From the NCBI GenBank assembly GCA_946480925.1, contig CAMLLU010000009.1, positions 1-64,000 of the forward strand: a stretch of DNA of 64,000 nucleotides. Direction: 5' to 3'. The stretch comes from an uncultured Rivibacter sp. (GTDB lineage: Bacteria > Pseudomonadota > Gammaproteobacteria > Burkholderiales > Burkholderiaceae). Position numbers and translations under genes: made by a program. Below the pieces are notes generated by a model, which searched no databases, was not told the origin of the DNA, and saw only the letters and a program-made list of their open reading frames with translations. Positions 25,575-39,485 of this stretch are shown here, in pieces (within the stretch, counting starts at the first letter, position 1; each line of letters starts with the position of its first letter).

Positions 25575-28433
25575 TCAGAGGAACTTGTAGCCGAGCCCCA
25601 GGCGCAACGTGCGACGCTGCACGTCCTCTACTGCCGGGGTGGAGTTCCCGGTGTAGTACATCGCCTTCCGGTCCAGTGGGGTGGGGCGGTTGAATAGATT
25701 GCTGATGTAGGCGCTCAAGGTCAGGTTGCGAATCCCGCTGTAGGCGAAGAAGTAGTCCGTTCGCACGTAAGCCCCGACTCGGCACTCACTGGCCGCCAGC
25801 CTGAAGTTGTCGACGCAACCCTGCGTGGACCACAGCGTGTCGTAGTAGTCGCCCTGCAGCGCCGTTCCACTGTGGTACGTGAGCTTCAGGCCATTGAGGA
25901 ACGCACCGGTGGTCAGCGCAGCGCTCAGGTTCGTGCTCCAGCGCGAGAAGCCGTAGCGGCCGGCCATGTTGTCACCGTAGCCGCCCTTGACGGTGTTGTA
26001 CGACTGGAAACGGTGGAGCCAGGTGCCGAGCAGGTTCAGCTCCAGGCTTCCGATGCGCGTGCCGAAGCGTGTCTTCGCGCCGACGTCGATGCCGTCTGTG
26101 CGTGTGCGCGTTGCGTTCTCGAACCGGTTCGTCACGCTGGTGAGCGCTCCCGACGTGATGCCGTATTGCTGCTGCAGCTGAGCCGTGTTGAAGGTCTGAT
26201 CGTTGGCCAGCGAGGCGCGCGTGACCGCAACGCCGGGGGGCAGTGCGCCTTCCTGGGCCAGGACTTCCTCGGTGCTCCTGAGCCCGATCTCGTTCTTGCG
26301 CTGGAGATTCCAGTAGTCGAGTGTGAAGTTCGTGTCCTGCAGCGGTTCGAACAGCAGGCCGAAGGAATAGCCTCGCGACACCTCCGGCTTCAGGCCGGGG
26401 TTGTGGTTGATCATGGCCACCGTCGCGGCACTGCATTCGTTGGCGAGCGCCTGGTCGGCGCGCATCTGCAACTCAGCCGCCTGCGAATCGGATTCGGGCA
26501 GCGCGGCCGCCTGTGCCCTCAGGTCGGCTGCGTATCGCTGCGCGCCATTGCAGCGCTGCGGATCCACGACGGACTCGAAGGCCGTCTTCCGGGAGGGGGC
26601 TGCTTCCGTGAGGTTGGGGGCGCGGAAGCCGCTCTCGGCGGTGGCGCGCAGCAGCAGATCCTTGGTGGGCTGGAAGCGCAAGCCGACCTTTGGCGAGACG
26701 TGCGCACCGAAGCCGGGGAACTTGTCCACGCGGGCGGCCAACTGGCTCTCCACCGTTTCCGTCACCGGCAGGACGAGCTCACCGAACACGGCACCGTACG
26801 TGCGGGTGCCATCGGTCTGCATGGATCCGTAGCCGACGATGTCACCGCTCGACACGTTGTCGCCAGGCATGATGACCGACCGCTCGTGGCGCAAGTCATA
26901 GCCCGTCGCGAAGCTCACAGGCCCCGCGGGCAGGTCACCCAACTGGCCGGAGATCTTCCCGTCGAACGCGGTCTGGGTCAGCTTGCCGCGAGTGATTACC
27001 TGGGGAAACAGCGCATTCAGCACTTCCGGGCTGTTCTGCTGGCCGATCCGGTATCCGCCCTGCACGTTGAAGAAGTCGGGATCGACCGGCGAGGCCGGGT
27101 CCCTCGTGTCGGTGGTGCCGCCGATCGTGCGGCGGAAGCCGCTTTGGCTGAAGTGCAGGCCGCGGTGCTGGTCCAAGGTGGTCGAGCGGGCAAACGTCAG
27201 GGCCGTTTCCCATTCGTAGCCGCTGGTGTTGCCACGCGCGCCGGTCACAAGGCGGTAGTTGTGGCTGTCGGTCGTCTGGACGGGGGCGACGTCGAGGAAT
27301 CGGTACGCGAAAGCTGCATCCGCACCCATGTCGTTCAGCGGGTGGGAGGAAGGCAGCGGGAAGTAGTTGAACGACTCGAGCGCCCCCGTTCCCGGGTCGC
27401 CCCAGCTCGTCACCGGGTCAAGGCTGGAATAGACGAGCGGCGTGAACAGGTAACTCGTCTTGGTGCGTGCCCACATGAATTCCCCGAACGCTTCCACGTC
27501 GGTTGCGAGGGCTGCCTTGGCCGAGACGAGCAAGGTCGTGCGGTCGGCGGGCGGCTGGGCCTCCATGCCCTTGTACGGGTCATACAAGCACAGGCCATCG
27601 TTCAGCGAACTCGGGTTGCAACCGGCGACGGCATGCCACCGGGTGTTGTCGAGCTGGCCGATATTGCCAGGCGAGCTGAAGAGCGAAAGCTGGTCCTGGC
27701 CCTGTGGCAACAGCTTGCGTGAACGTTCCGGGGCACGGTCGATCACGTCGCGCCACATGACGCGGTCGCGGTGGTAGTGCTCGAGCGACGCAGTCAGGTT
27801 GAAGCGATCGGCTTTCATGTTGCCGAAGCCACCCGTGGCGTAGACCCCAGTCTCGCCAAACGACCGGCTGGTGAGGGACTTCTGCGTGTTGACGCCGGCT
27901 TCGACGCCTTGGTAGTCGTCGCGGGTGATCACGTTGATCACCCCGGCAACGGCATCTGAACCATAAACCGCGGACGCACCGTTCTTCAGGATCTCGATGC
28001 GTTCGATGGCATCGAGCGGCAGCGCGTCGATGTTCGTGAAGTAGTCCTGGAAGTCCACCAGCGCGAACGGGGCGACGCGGCGCCCGTTGAGCAGCACGAG
28101 GGTCGACTGCTTCCCGAGGTGGCGCAGCGAAGTAGAGGAAGCGCCGCTGGCGAAGCTGTCTGCCCCATCCTTGTCGATCAGGGAGCCTGTGGTCCAAGGC
28201 AGCGATTGCAGGAGTTCAACCACCGTCGAGGCACCGGAGCGTTCGATGTCGGAGCGGCGAATGATCGCGACCGGATCGGATGTCTCCACGTCGATGCGCT
28301 TGATGTTCGATCCGGTGACGAGAACGCGTTGCAGCTGCGTGGGCTGTGTTGAAGCGTCATCGGTTGCTGCCGCAGGCAGGGCTGCAAATGCGGCGACGGT
28401 CGCTGCGATGCGGGACATTCGGTGAACGGTCAT
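25575..28433 (-). CDS. TonB-dependent outer-membrane receptor
   Basis: About 952 residues. Signal peptide (VAAFAALPAAA), a plug domain with LVTGSNIKRIDVETSDPVA, LLNGRRVAPFAL and GSDAVAGVINVITR, then a 22-stranded barrel closing in LGLGYKFL. The TonB-box-like RVLVTG lies near the mature N-terminus. The start at 28433 places the signal at the N-terminus with AGGA upstream; the open frame extends further but without protein-like character. This plug type is common in carbohydrate and oligopeptide receptors. With the TonB-like protein and pectate lyase downstream, and a polysaccharide-lyase-fold lipoprotein upstream, an acidic oligosaccharide substrate is a fair guess. Confidence 0.85.
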   Translation of the reverse strand: MTVHRMSRIAATVAAFAALPAAATDDASTQPTQLQRVLVTGSNIKRIDVETSDPVAIIRRSDIERSGASTVVELLQSLPWTTGSLIDKDGADSFASGASSTSLRHLGKQSTLVLLNGRRVAPFALVDFQDYFTNIDALPLDAIERIEILKNGASAVYGSDAVAGVINVITRDDYQGVEAGVNTQKSLTSRSFGETGVYATGGFGNMKADRFNLTASLEHYHRDRVMWRDVIDRAPERSRKLLPQGQDQLSLFSSPGNIGQLDNTRWHAVAGCNPSSLNDGLCLYDPYKGMEAQPPADRTTLLVSAKAALATDVEAFGEFMWARTKTSYLFTPLVYSSLDPVTSWGDPGTGALESFNYFPLPSSHPLNDMGADAAFAYRFLDVAPVQTTDSHNYRLVTGARGNTSGYEWETALTFARSTTLDQHRGLHFSQSGFRRTIGGTTDTRDPASPVDPDFFNVQGGYRIGQQNSPEVLNALFPQVITRGKLTQTAFDGKISGQLGDLPAGPVSFATGYDLRHERSVIMPGDNVSSGDIVGYGSMQTDGTRTYGAVFGELVLPVTETVESQLAARVDKFPGFGAHVSPKVGLRFQPTKDLLLRATAESGFRAPNLTEAAPSRKTAFESVVDPQRCNGAQRYAADLRAQAAALPESDSQAAELQMRADQALANECSAATVAMINHNPGLKPEVSRGYSFGLLFEPLQDTNFTLDYWNLQRKNEIGLRSTEEVLAQEGALPPGVAVTRASLANDQTFNTAQLQQQYGITSGALTSVTNRFENATRTRTDGIDVGAKTRFGTRIGSLELNLLGTWLHRFQSYNTVKGGYGDNMAGRYGFSRWSTNLSAALTTGAFLNGLKLTYHSGTALQGDYYDTLWSTQGCVDNFRLAASECRVGAYVRTDYFFAYSGIRNLTLSAYISNLFNRPTPLDRKAMYYTGNSTPAVEDVQRRTLRLGLGYKFL

Positions 28434-28958
28434 GGCTGGTTGTCCTGGCTTGGGTGATGGGCCCTGGCGAAACGGGTTCTTGCAACAGGGGCGCAACATT
28501 GCAGGACTCGCGACCGGAAATCCCGACTGATTTCTGGCGCGCTCTTGACGGCGAGATGGTGGGGGCACGTCTCGGCGAGAACCGTGACAAACGGCGCGGC
28601 GGTTGGGCTGTTGTTCGCGATAGTTGAGGGGGGCTGACCGCGCCGCAGCCTGTTCGACTGAGCACGCGTGTCGGTGCGTGGGCCAGAGAGTTGCTACGCT
28701 CAAGCAGGCTGCGACCAGCAGCAAGCTTTGACCGCCGATCCATGGCACTTTCACGATGCGGAGCTCGTTGGCCGGGGAAGTCGAACACGCGGCCGACCGG
28801 GGCCGCCCGCGGCTCGGCGGTCGCACAAGCACGGCCTCGGCCTGTCAGCCGGAACGACACCGTGGGACGTTCCGTCGCTTTCGGCGGCGAGCGCGACCGA
28901 GCTTGTACTGACCTGGGGGGCTCAGGCGCCTGCGCGCTGTGAGCCGCAGACCGGGGGG
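28434..28958. other. Non-coding gap upstream of the receptor gene
   Basis: About 525 bases. Open frames here are GC-rich shadows with no protein pattern. It separates two same-strand genes and should carry the promoter and any regulator site for the receptor-TonB-lyase unit. I see no clear operator or terminator. Confidence 0.45.
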
Positions 28959-31232
28959 TCACCTCACGAGCGATGCGATTTCTGCGGCGCTCAATGCGCC
29001 CGAGTACAGCCGGAAGTCCTGGATCCTGCCGTTGAACGCCGGGTGCACTGTGTCACGGCCGAGAAGGCGGAGTTGGTCGCCGAGCTGGCGCGGCGACAGC
29101 AGGATGTTGTCCTGCGAGGCCTCCAGCTTGCCGTCGACGTAGAGGCTGGCCTTCGTGCCCTGCAGCGTCACGGCAACGTGAACCCAGCGGCCCGTGGGCA
29201 GCGGGCGGGCGGCATCCACGGCCTGTTCGTCCTTGTAGCTGGCCGCGCAGATCGCGAACCTCAGGTGGCCGCCTTGTGGCACGAGCCGCATGTAGGCCAT
29301 GCCATCCTGGCCGACGAACAAGAGGCAGCTGTCCCAGTGCAGGGCGTTCACGTAGGTCCACATCGCGATGGTGAAGTCGCCGAGATCCTTGAACAGGCCC
29401 GGTGGAAGCTGGACGTACGACTCCTTGCCGTCGAAAGCCACAGCCTTGCCGGACGATCGCCCGTCGCCCCACGCGGCCCCGCCGGCCAGCACTCCATCCA
29501 TGCGGAGCTTGTTGCCCGCGCCGTCGACGCCCGAACCGAGCGCCGCGTTGCCGCTGCCGTCGTTCAACTGCATCGCGAACCGCAACTCGCCCGGCAGCGC
29601 GATACGCACCGCAGGTGACGTCGGGCCGCCGTCCGGTTTGTCCGCGCTGAGCGCTGTGACCCGGTAGAACCAGGTGCCGGCCGATGGGGTGTCGGTGAGC
29701 GTCAGCAGCTCGCCGGCCTTCACCGTGCCGATGGCGGTGAACGGGCCGTTCGCCGCTGCACTGCGGCCCACCTGATAGGCCGTTGCGCCGGCGCTGCCCC
29801 ACCAGGACAGCACGGCACGCCCCTGCACGCCGACCACCGTCAGGCCGGAAGGCGCCTTGAGCGGGCCGGCATAGGGTGCGCGACGGTGTGTCAGCGTCGG
29901 GAACACCATGTCGTCGCCGTTGCCGGACCAGTAGTTCGGCTCGCACAGCGCGACCATGCGCGCGACGTTCGGCGCCGCCAGCCCCATGCGGTTGACGTAG
30001 TGGTTGTGGATCAGCTCCCATGCGTCGCGGTGGTGCTGGAACGACTGGTTCACACTCGACCACAAGCCCCCGTTGGAGCGGTCCCGCTGGTTCGCGAACG
30101 GCATCGGATAGACGTTGTCGTTCGCATCCTTCAGGTTGGAGCGGGCGACGTATTCGGCCGCCGCGAGGAAGCGGTTGTTGTGCAGGCCGTACAGATCGTC
30201 GCCCTGGTTCCACGCCATCTCGAGCAGCACGCCGCCGAGCGACATGCCCAGCGTCGCATGCCCCTGGTCTCGCCCGCTTTCCTGCCACTGCCCGAGGTGG
30301 CCCGGGTGCATGAAGTAGACGTTGTGCATTGCGGCACCGTTGCCGAAGACCTTGCGGATGTCGCCACGAACGTTGGCTGTGTAGTAGTCGTACGCCTGCA
30401 GGTACAGGTCGTGCCGGTCGCAGAAGACGCCGATGGCCATGGTGCCGCACAGTGCGGCCAGGTCCCAGTTGGCATGTGCTTCGAGGTGTCTTCCGTTGTT
30501 CACGTCGCTGAGCCAGCCCGACGAAAGCCCGACGAACACCTTCACGAGCATGTTCTGGAAGCGCGCCAGGCTCTCCGGTGCCCAGCCGGAGTACGTGCGC
30601 ATGAGCTCGCCGACCTGGGCCCATTGGTGGCCCTGCATGCCCGCCATCAGCCAGCCGGTCCAGTCTTCATGTGCACTGGAGCCCTCCGGCTTCGTCCAGA
30701 CCACCTTCAGCTTGCCGGACCAGGCATCGAGCGTCTCCACGGCCTTGTCTGCGTAGAGCTTGTCGTTCGACAGCTTCCAGCGCAGCGCGAGGCACCAGGC
30801 GCGCTGGATGTCCCAGTACATCGTGCGGGCGTTCGTCGCCCTGTACGCACCTTCCTGCGGATTGGGCTTGCTGTCCAGGCTGGTGGCACCGTCCGAGCAC
30901 AGCTTGTTCCACCAGCTCGTCCAGGGCTGATCCCCCGCCGCGATGTGGTTACGGATGCGCGTGAAGTCGTCCTCGGCCATCACCAGCCCTGGGTGGCGAA
31001 AGCGGCCGGTCTGCGAGGCGCCCTTGACTTCGCTTGCCGTGGCCTGTGTGCCGGGCTCGCCGGTCTCGATGAAGGCACCGGTCCTCGCATCGACGAGGTC
31101 GTCGCGGTCGCCGACACCACAGCCGGGCAGCAACGGCAGCATGGGCAGCAGCCCAAGCCCCATAGACAGTCTGCGGCGCGCGGCATCCGGGGAGACCGGC
31201 GAAACGTTGAATCGGGTTTTGCTGTTGGACAC
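28959..31232 (-). CDS. Alginate_lyase-fold lipoprotein with FnIII and LamG domains
   Basis: 757 residues. Signal with twin arginines and a lipobox (RRRLSMGLG... LLPGCG). Residues about 80-420 read as an alpha/alpha-toroid lyase: IQRAWCLALRWKLSND, HANWDLAALCGTMAIGVFCD, MHPGHLGQWQESGRDQGHAT and SFQHHRDAWELIHNHYVN; the His, Arg and Tyr residues in the last two fit the active site of the Alginate_lyase family. A fibronectin-III-like module follows (about 445-535), then a LamG jellyroll (about 560-757) with WVHVAVTLQGTKASLYVDG. It would be a surface polysaccharide lyase with a carbohydrate-binding tail. Substrate (alginate, pectin or glucuronan) cannot be fixed from sequence. Confidence 0.75.
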   Translation of the reverse strand: MSNSKTRFNVSPVSPDAARRRLSMGLGLLPMLPLLPGCGVGDRDDLVDARTGAFIETGEPGTQATASEVKGASQTGRFRHPGLVMAEDDFTRIRNHIAAGDQPWTSWWNKLCSDGATSLDSKPNPQEGAYRATNARTMYWDIQRAWCLALRWKLSNDKLYADKAVETLDAWSGKLKVVWTKPEGSSAHEDWTGWLMAGMQGHQWAQVGELMRTYSGWAPESLARFQNMLVKVFVGLSSGWLSDVNNGRHLEAHANWDLAALCGTMAIGVFCDRHDLYLQAYDYYTANVRGDIRKVFGNGAAMHNVYFMHPGHLGQWQESGRDQGHATLGMSLGGVLLEMAWNQGDDLYGLHNNRFLAAAEYVARSNLKDANDNVYPMPFANQRDRSNGGLWSSVNQSFQHHRDAWELIHNHYVNRMGLAAPNVARMVALCEPNYWSGNGDDMVFPTLTHRRAPYAGPLKAPSGLTVVGVQGRAVLSWWGSAGATAYQVGRSAAANGPFTAIGTVKAGELLTLTDTPSAGTWFYRVTALSADKPDGGPTSPAVRIALPGELRFAMQLNDGSGNAALGSGVDGAGNKLRMDGVLAGGAAWGDGRSSGKAVAFDGKESYVQLPPGLFKDLGDFTIAMWTYVNALHWDSCLLFVGQDGMAYMRLVPQGGHLRFAICAASYKDEQAVDAARPLPTGRWVHVAVTLQGTKASLYVDGKLEASQDNILLSPRQLGDQLRLLGRDTVHPAFNGRIQDFRLYSGALSAAEIASLVR

Positions 31233-31404
31233 GCTGACCTCCTCAGGTTGCGGGGGCGACAGTAGAGGAGGGCCTGCTGCAAGTCCTCACCGATTTCCGA
31301 CGGACTCATCCTGTTACCCGGCTTGTCTCTTTCCTCACACGGTGGGCGCGGGTACTGGATCCTCGCCATCGACCTGTGCATGGCCAATGGCAAGGGTTGG
31401 GATG

Positions 31405-31427
31405 GCCGCGAGGTATTTGCTCGCGGC
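31405..31427 (-). terminator. Hairpin after the receiver gene
   Basis: GCCGCGAG and CTCGCGGC form a perfect eight-base-pair stem with a seven-base loop, about 28 bases past the stop of the receiver gene on the minus strand. No T tract follows, so termination is only plausible. Confidence 0.45.
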
Positions 31428-31454
31428 ACTCACCCTTCGTGGAGGGGGCGAGCC

Positions 31455-31859
31455 CTATGAACGATCGGGCCTTGGCCGGATCCAGCGCGCCAGCGTAGCG
31501 AGCACGTTGTCGATGTCGATGGGCTTGGCGATGTGGTCGTTCATGCCGGCCGCCAGTGCCTTCCGGCGGTCGCTCTCGAGCGCGTCGCCGGTGATCGCGA
31601 TGACGGGCAGATCACGCAACTCGGGCCGCTCGCGCAGCGCCCGCGTGGCCGCGAAGCCGTCCATCACCGGCATCCTGCAGTCCATGAGCACGCCGTCGTA
31701 ACGCTCGCGCGCCAGCATCTCGAGCGCCTGCTGGCCATTGATGGCGGTGGCCACCACGATCCCTTCGTCGCTCAGCAGCTCCAGCACGATCTCGCGGTTG
31801 ATCTCGTTGTCCTCGACCAGCAGGATGCGAGCGCCTTTGAGATGGGTTTGAGGCTCCAT
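31455..31859 (-). CDS. Stand-alone receiver-domain protein
   Basis: 134 residues consisting of one receiver domain: ARILLVEDNEINRE (acidic pocket), MDCRMPVMDGF (phosphoacceptor Asp), ITGDALESD and the Lys in HIAKPIDI. No DNA-binding or enzyme output follows. It is strikingly similar to the second receiver of the hybrid kinase directly upstream (shared GARxLLVEDNx[17 protein letters not shown], AAGMNDHxAKPID, LARWxRPR), so it arose by duplication of that domain. It starts 75 bases after the kinase stop and is likely in the same transcript, as a phosphate sink or shuttle. Confidence 0.85.
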   Translation of the reverse strand: MEPQTHLKGARILLVEDNEINREIVLELLSDEGIVVATAINGQQALEMLARERYDGVLMDCRMPVMDGFAATRALRERPELRDLPVIAITGDALESDRRKALAAGMNDHIAKPIDIDNVLATLARWIRPRPDRS

Positions 31860-31934
31860 GGCAGTCGATGCTACGTGCGCGGCTGGGTCGCCGCACTGGT
31901 GTTTGCGCGAGGGCTGCCCGTGGCACTCGGCGGT

Positions 31935-35341
<3,407 letters not shown>

Positions 35342-35345
<4 letters not shown>

Positions 35346-37936
35346 ATGCGCAGGCTCAGGCTGGTGCCGATCTGGCGGTCGTTGACCCAGGCGTTCTGCG
35401 GCCGCGTCTCCACGCCGAAGTACGAGCGGCGCAGCGTGCCGAGCAGGTTGCCGCCGTCGAGAGACCACGTCAGGCGGTCGTTGATGCGCCAGCGCAGCGA
35501 GGCATCGAGCCATCCGTAGGCGTGCGTGGTGGCCTGGAAGGCACCCAGGCCGACGACGTTGGTCGTGCCGCTGGGGAAGCTGCTGCGCCAGTTCCACGCC
35601 AGCCGGGCCGACCAGGCGCCGTATTCGTACAACCCGATGAGGTTGGCGCTGCGGCGCGACAGGTTCTGCATCGGCACGTTGGCACGCAGCACCCGGTCGT
35701 AGGTGCTGCTGTCGATGAAGGTGAAGTTGGCCTGCAGCCCCAGGCCGCGCCAGGCGCCGGGCAGGAAGTCGAGGAAGCGCTGGTACGACAGCTCAGCGCC
35801 GCGGATGCGGCCGGTGTCGGCGTTGTAGGGCCGGGTGATCTGGTACTGCTGGCCGTCGTGCATCTCCGGCTGGCTGAGCGTTGCGATGAAGCCGTCCACG
35901 CGCTTCCAGAACAGCGTCAGCGAGGCGGCGTGGCCGGCGCCCATGTAGACCTCGGCGGCCAGGTCCGCGTTCGTTGCGCGCAGCGGTCGCAACGCAGGGT
36001 TGCCTGCAGTGCCCTGGTTGAGCTGCGGGTTCACGCTGTTGGGTGTGAGCGTGATCGACGGCGAGAGCAGGTTGAAGTCGGGCCGGGTGATCGTGCGTGA
36101 GGCCGCGGCGCGCAGTTGCAGCGGCCCGCCGGAGCGCCAGCGCAGGCTCGCGCTGGGCAGCCAGTCGGTGGTGGTGGTGTCGATGTCGAGCGGCTCGATC
36201 GCGCCGCTCGACGGCACGCTCTGGTTGCCGGAAAGCGTGGAGCGCGTGTGCACCAGGCGCAGGCCGGCCAGGCCGTCGAGCGCCAGCGCCGGCACCTTCC
36301 AGCCGGCTTCGGCATAGAGGGCATCGGTGCGTTCGCGGATGCGCCACACGCCCAGCAGGCCGCCGGCCGTGGGCAGCGGCGTCGTGATGCCGAAGGCGTT
36401 GCGCAGCGCCACCGGGTCGCGCGCGTCGGCCAGGGTGTCGGTGAGGTAGCGATCGATGCTGGTGCCGTGCCCGTCGAGGAAGGGGGCGTAGGGGTAGACG
36501 ACCGTGCGGCCTGCACGGTCGGACGCCAGCACCGTGCCGGGCACGGCCACGTCTCCGAAGATCAGGTTGGGCGCGTTGTCCGCCTCGCGCCGCGCCTGCC
36601 GCCAGCCGATGGCCACGCGCTCGAGCGCGCCGCGGTCGATCTGCCATTCGGCATCCAGGCGGCCGGCGAGCAGGCTGCCGCGCAGCGGCCGCACGCGGTA
36701 GGCGAGCGACGTGTAGCGAAGGTTCGCCGGGTCGGCGAGGTTGGTGCCTTCGATCGTGGTGGAGGGCACCTCGCCCGACAGGTCGTGCGTGAAGCGCGCC
36801 GCGGTGCCGGCGAGGGTGGGGCCCGAAAAGAACAGTCGGTTGAGGCTGCGTGTGTGGCTCAGGTCGGCGCTCAGGCGCAGGTCGCCTTCAGACCACGAAC
36901 CGCCGGCGGCGAGCTGGCGCGTGCGGTCGATGGTGTCGCGCGCGAAGCTCAGGATGGATACCGGGACGTTGGTCCAGGTGATGCGCTGAACGTCGTTCGT
37001 GCCGGGGAAGAGCGCGACGCTTGACGGATCGAAGCTGCTGCCGGCACCGAAGTTCGGGCCTGCGTTGACCTGCAGCGTGTCCTGCTTGGTGCGCAGCTCG
37101 GCGTAGTGCGCCTCGGCATAGAGATCGAGCGCCGCGGTGGGCCGCCAGCCGAGCATCACGCTGGCCGCGTGGCGGCGGCGCCGCCCGAAGCTGGTGCTTT
37201 CGCTGGTGCTGCTGGGGGCGACGGTGTCTTCGCCGGGCACGAGGTCGAGCTGGCAGCCGGAAGTCGCGCTCGCACTGCACCGCATCGGATTGCCGGTGCC
37301 TTTCAGGTCCTCGCGCCAGGCGCGGTCCTGCAGCACCACGTTCACCAATGCGGCCACCTCGCCTGCGCCGACGGCGCTGCGGTTGCCGTAGAGCAGCGAG
37401 AACTGGCCGGCGCCCTTGTCCACCAGGTCGCCATGCAGGTGGCGTGCCGAGAGTGCCAGCGTGGGCTCGCGAAAGTCGAACGGGCGGCGCGTGCGCAGGT
37501 CCACCGTGCCACCGAGCCCGCCCTCGATGCGCGATGCCGCCGAGCTCTTGTAGACGTCGATGCCGGCCAGCATGTCGCTCGGGAGGTCGGCGTAGTCCAG
37601 CGCGCGGCCGAAGCCGGCGGTGAACACTTCGCGCCCGTTGAGCGTGGTCTCGATCTGTATCAGCCCGCGCACCGACGCTACCGAGGCCTCGCCCCGGTCC
37701 CGCGTGATCTGCACGCCGGTGATGCGCTGCACCGAGTCGGCCACGCTGAGGTCGGGCAGGCGGTTGATCTCCTCGGCGACGATGGCGTCGACGATGTCGT
37801 TGCTTTGGCGCTTGCGCTCCGCAGCCGATTCGACGCTCGCACGCGTGCCGGTGATGATGACGGGCTCGAGGGTCTGCGCCGAAGCCGCAGACGGGGCCAG
37901 CAACACCGTGGTGAGGGCCAGGTTGAACTTCTTCAT
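35342..37936 (-). CDS. TonB-dependent receptor (TonB-Xanth-Caul type)
   Basis: 864 residues with signal peptide ([12 protein letters not shown]). Plug motifs typical of the TonB-Xanth-Caul subfamily: [21 protein letters not shown], here cut to [15 protein letters not shown] and [20 protein letters not shown], then [15 protein letters not shown] and [20 protein letters not shown]. The barrel ends in TSLSLRM. Members import plant or algal oligosaccharides. Its stop overlaps the start of the hybrid kinase (GTGA), linking uptake and sensing. It lies just downstream of the fucose operon in the same direction, so it may belong to the same regulon. Confidence 0.85.
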
Positions 37937-38141
37937 CGCGTCCTCCGTGTCACATCCCGCCGCTGCGGGTTTGAACCGGTTGCGAGGAGCCTCGCGAAGC
38001 CGATGATGTCAGCCATCGCGGCACGATCGTGTTATGGAAACCCGAATGGTTCCGCTGCCGCAGCAGCAGCCGCGTCGGCAGCCAAGCAGCCATCGATCGC
38101 CCCCGTGCCATGGCAGTGATCGATTGCAGCGATGCGCGGCG

Positions 38142-39422
38142 TCAGTTCGATGAACGGTGCCGCTCGATCGATGCCTGCTTCATCTCGATCGAGAAGCCCG
38201 GCCGCCGCGGTGGCATGTAGGCCGCGCCGCGCACGACGCAGGGGTCGATGAAGTGCTCGTGCAGGTGGTCCACGTACTCGATCACGCGGCCTTCCTGGGT
38301 GCCCGCGATGCAGAGGTAGTCGATCATCGACAGGTGCTGCACGTATTCGCACAGCCCCACGCCGCCGGCATGCGGGCAGACCTTCAGGTCGTGCTTGGCG
38401 GCCATCAGCATCACCGCCAGCACCTCATTCAGGCCGCCCAGCCGGCAGGCGTCGATCTGCACCACGTCGATCGCGCCACGCATGATCAGCTGCTTGAAGA
38501 CGATGCGGTTCTGGCACATCTCGCCGGTGGCCACTTCCATCCTGCCCTTCATCGCCTCGCGGATGCGGCGGTGGCCTTCGACGTCGTCGGGGCTGGTGGG
38601 CTCCTCGATGAACCAGGGCCTGGCGAAGGCCAGGTGCCCGAGCCACTCGATGGCCTGGTCGACTTCCCACACCTGGTTGGCGTCGATCATCAGCTGGCGG
38701 TGGGGCCCCAGCACTTCGCGGGCGACGCGCAGCCGGCGGATGTCGTCCTGCAGGTCACGGCCGACCTTGAGCTTGATGTGCGAGAAGCCGGCATCGACCG
38801 CCTGCTGCGCCAGGCGGCGCAGCTTGTCGTCGTCGTAGCCCAGCCAGCCGGCCGAGGTGGTGTAGCAGGGGTAGCCGTGGGCCAGCAGGTGCGCGCGGCG
38901 CTCGCCCTGCATGGGCGCGCGCTGCTCCAGCAGCGCCAGGGCCTCTTCGGGCGTGATGCAGTCGGTGATGTAGCGGAAGTCGATGAGCCGCACGATCTCT
39001 CGCGGGCTCATGTCGGCCACGAGCTGCCACACCGGCTTGCCGGCGGCCTTGGCCCACAGGTCCCAGGCCGCGTTGACGACCGCGCCGGTGGCCAGGTGGA
39101 TGGCGCCCTTGTCGGGCCCGATCCAGCGCAGCTGGCTGTCGGAGGTGACGTGCCGCCAGAAGCGGCCCATGTCCTCGGCGATCCATTCGAGATCGAGCCC
39201 GACGACCAGGTGCTCCATCGCGCGGATCGCGGCGCAGCACACCTCGTTGCCGCGGCCGATCGTGAAGGTGAGCCCATGCCCTTCGAGGCCTGGGGTGTCG
39301 GTCTCCAGCACCACGTAGGCGGCCGAGTAGTCGGGGGCGGGGTTCATCGCGTCCGACCCGTCGAGGAACTGCGAGGTCGGGAAGCGCACGTCCTCGATGC
39401 GCATCGAGCGGATCTTCGTCAT
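38142..39422 (-). CDS. fucD: L-fuconate dehydratase
   Basis: 426 residues of the mandelate-racemase branch of the enolase superfamily. It turns L-fuconate into 2-keto-3-deoxy-L-fuconate. Seen motifs: IKLKVGRD (catalytic Lys on strand two), LMIDANQVW and FIEEPTSPDD and TGEMCQ (metal ligands), and VCPHAGGVGLCEY with the catalytic His. The N-terminal capping domain contains FTIGRGNEVCCAAI, diagnostic for fuconate dehydratase. Start 39422 gives the typical MTKIRSMRIEDVRFP. It is the last gene of the fucose operon, separated from the FAH gene by a hairpin repeat. Confidence 0.92.
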   Translation of the reverse strand: MTKIRSMRIEDVRFPTSQFLDGSDAMNPAPDYSAAYVVLETDTPGLEGHGLTFTIGRGNEVCCAAIRAMEHLVVGLDLEWIAEDMGRFWRHVTSDSQLRWIGPDKGAIHLATGAVVNAAWDLWAKAAGKPVWQLVADMSPREIVRLIDFRYITDCITPEEALALLEQRAPMQGERRAHLLAHGYPCYTTSAGWLGYDDDKLRRLAQQAVDAGFSHIKLKVGRDLQDDIRRLRVAREVLGPHRQLMIDANQVWEVDQAIEWLGHLAFARPWFIEEPTSPDDVEGHRRIREAMKGRMEVATGEMCQNRIVFKQLIMRGAIDVVQIDACRLGGLNEVLAVMLMAAKHDLKVCPHAGGVGLCEYVQHLSMIDYLCIAGTQEGRVIEYVDHLHEHFIDPCVVRGAAYMPPRRPGFSIEMKQASIERHRSSN

Positions 39423-39485
39423 GTCAATTGTCCATGGCTCTTTGCGCCAACCACGACGCATGAAACGCCGCAAAGCTCAACAGCC

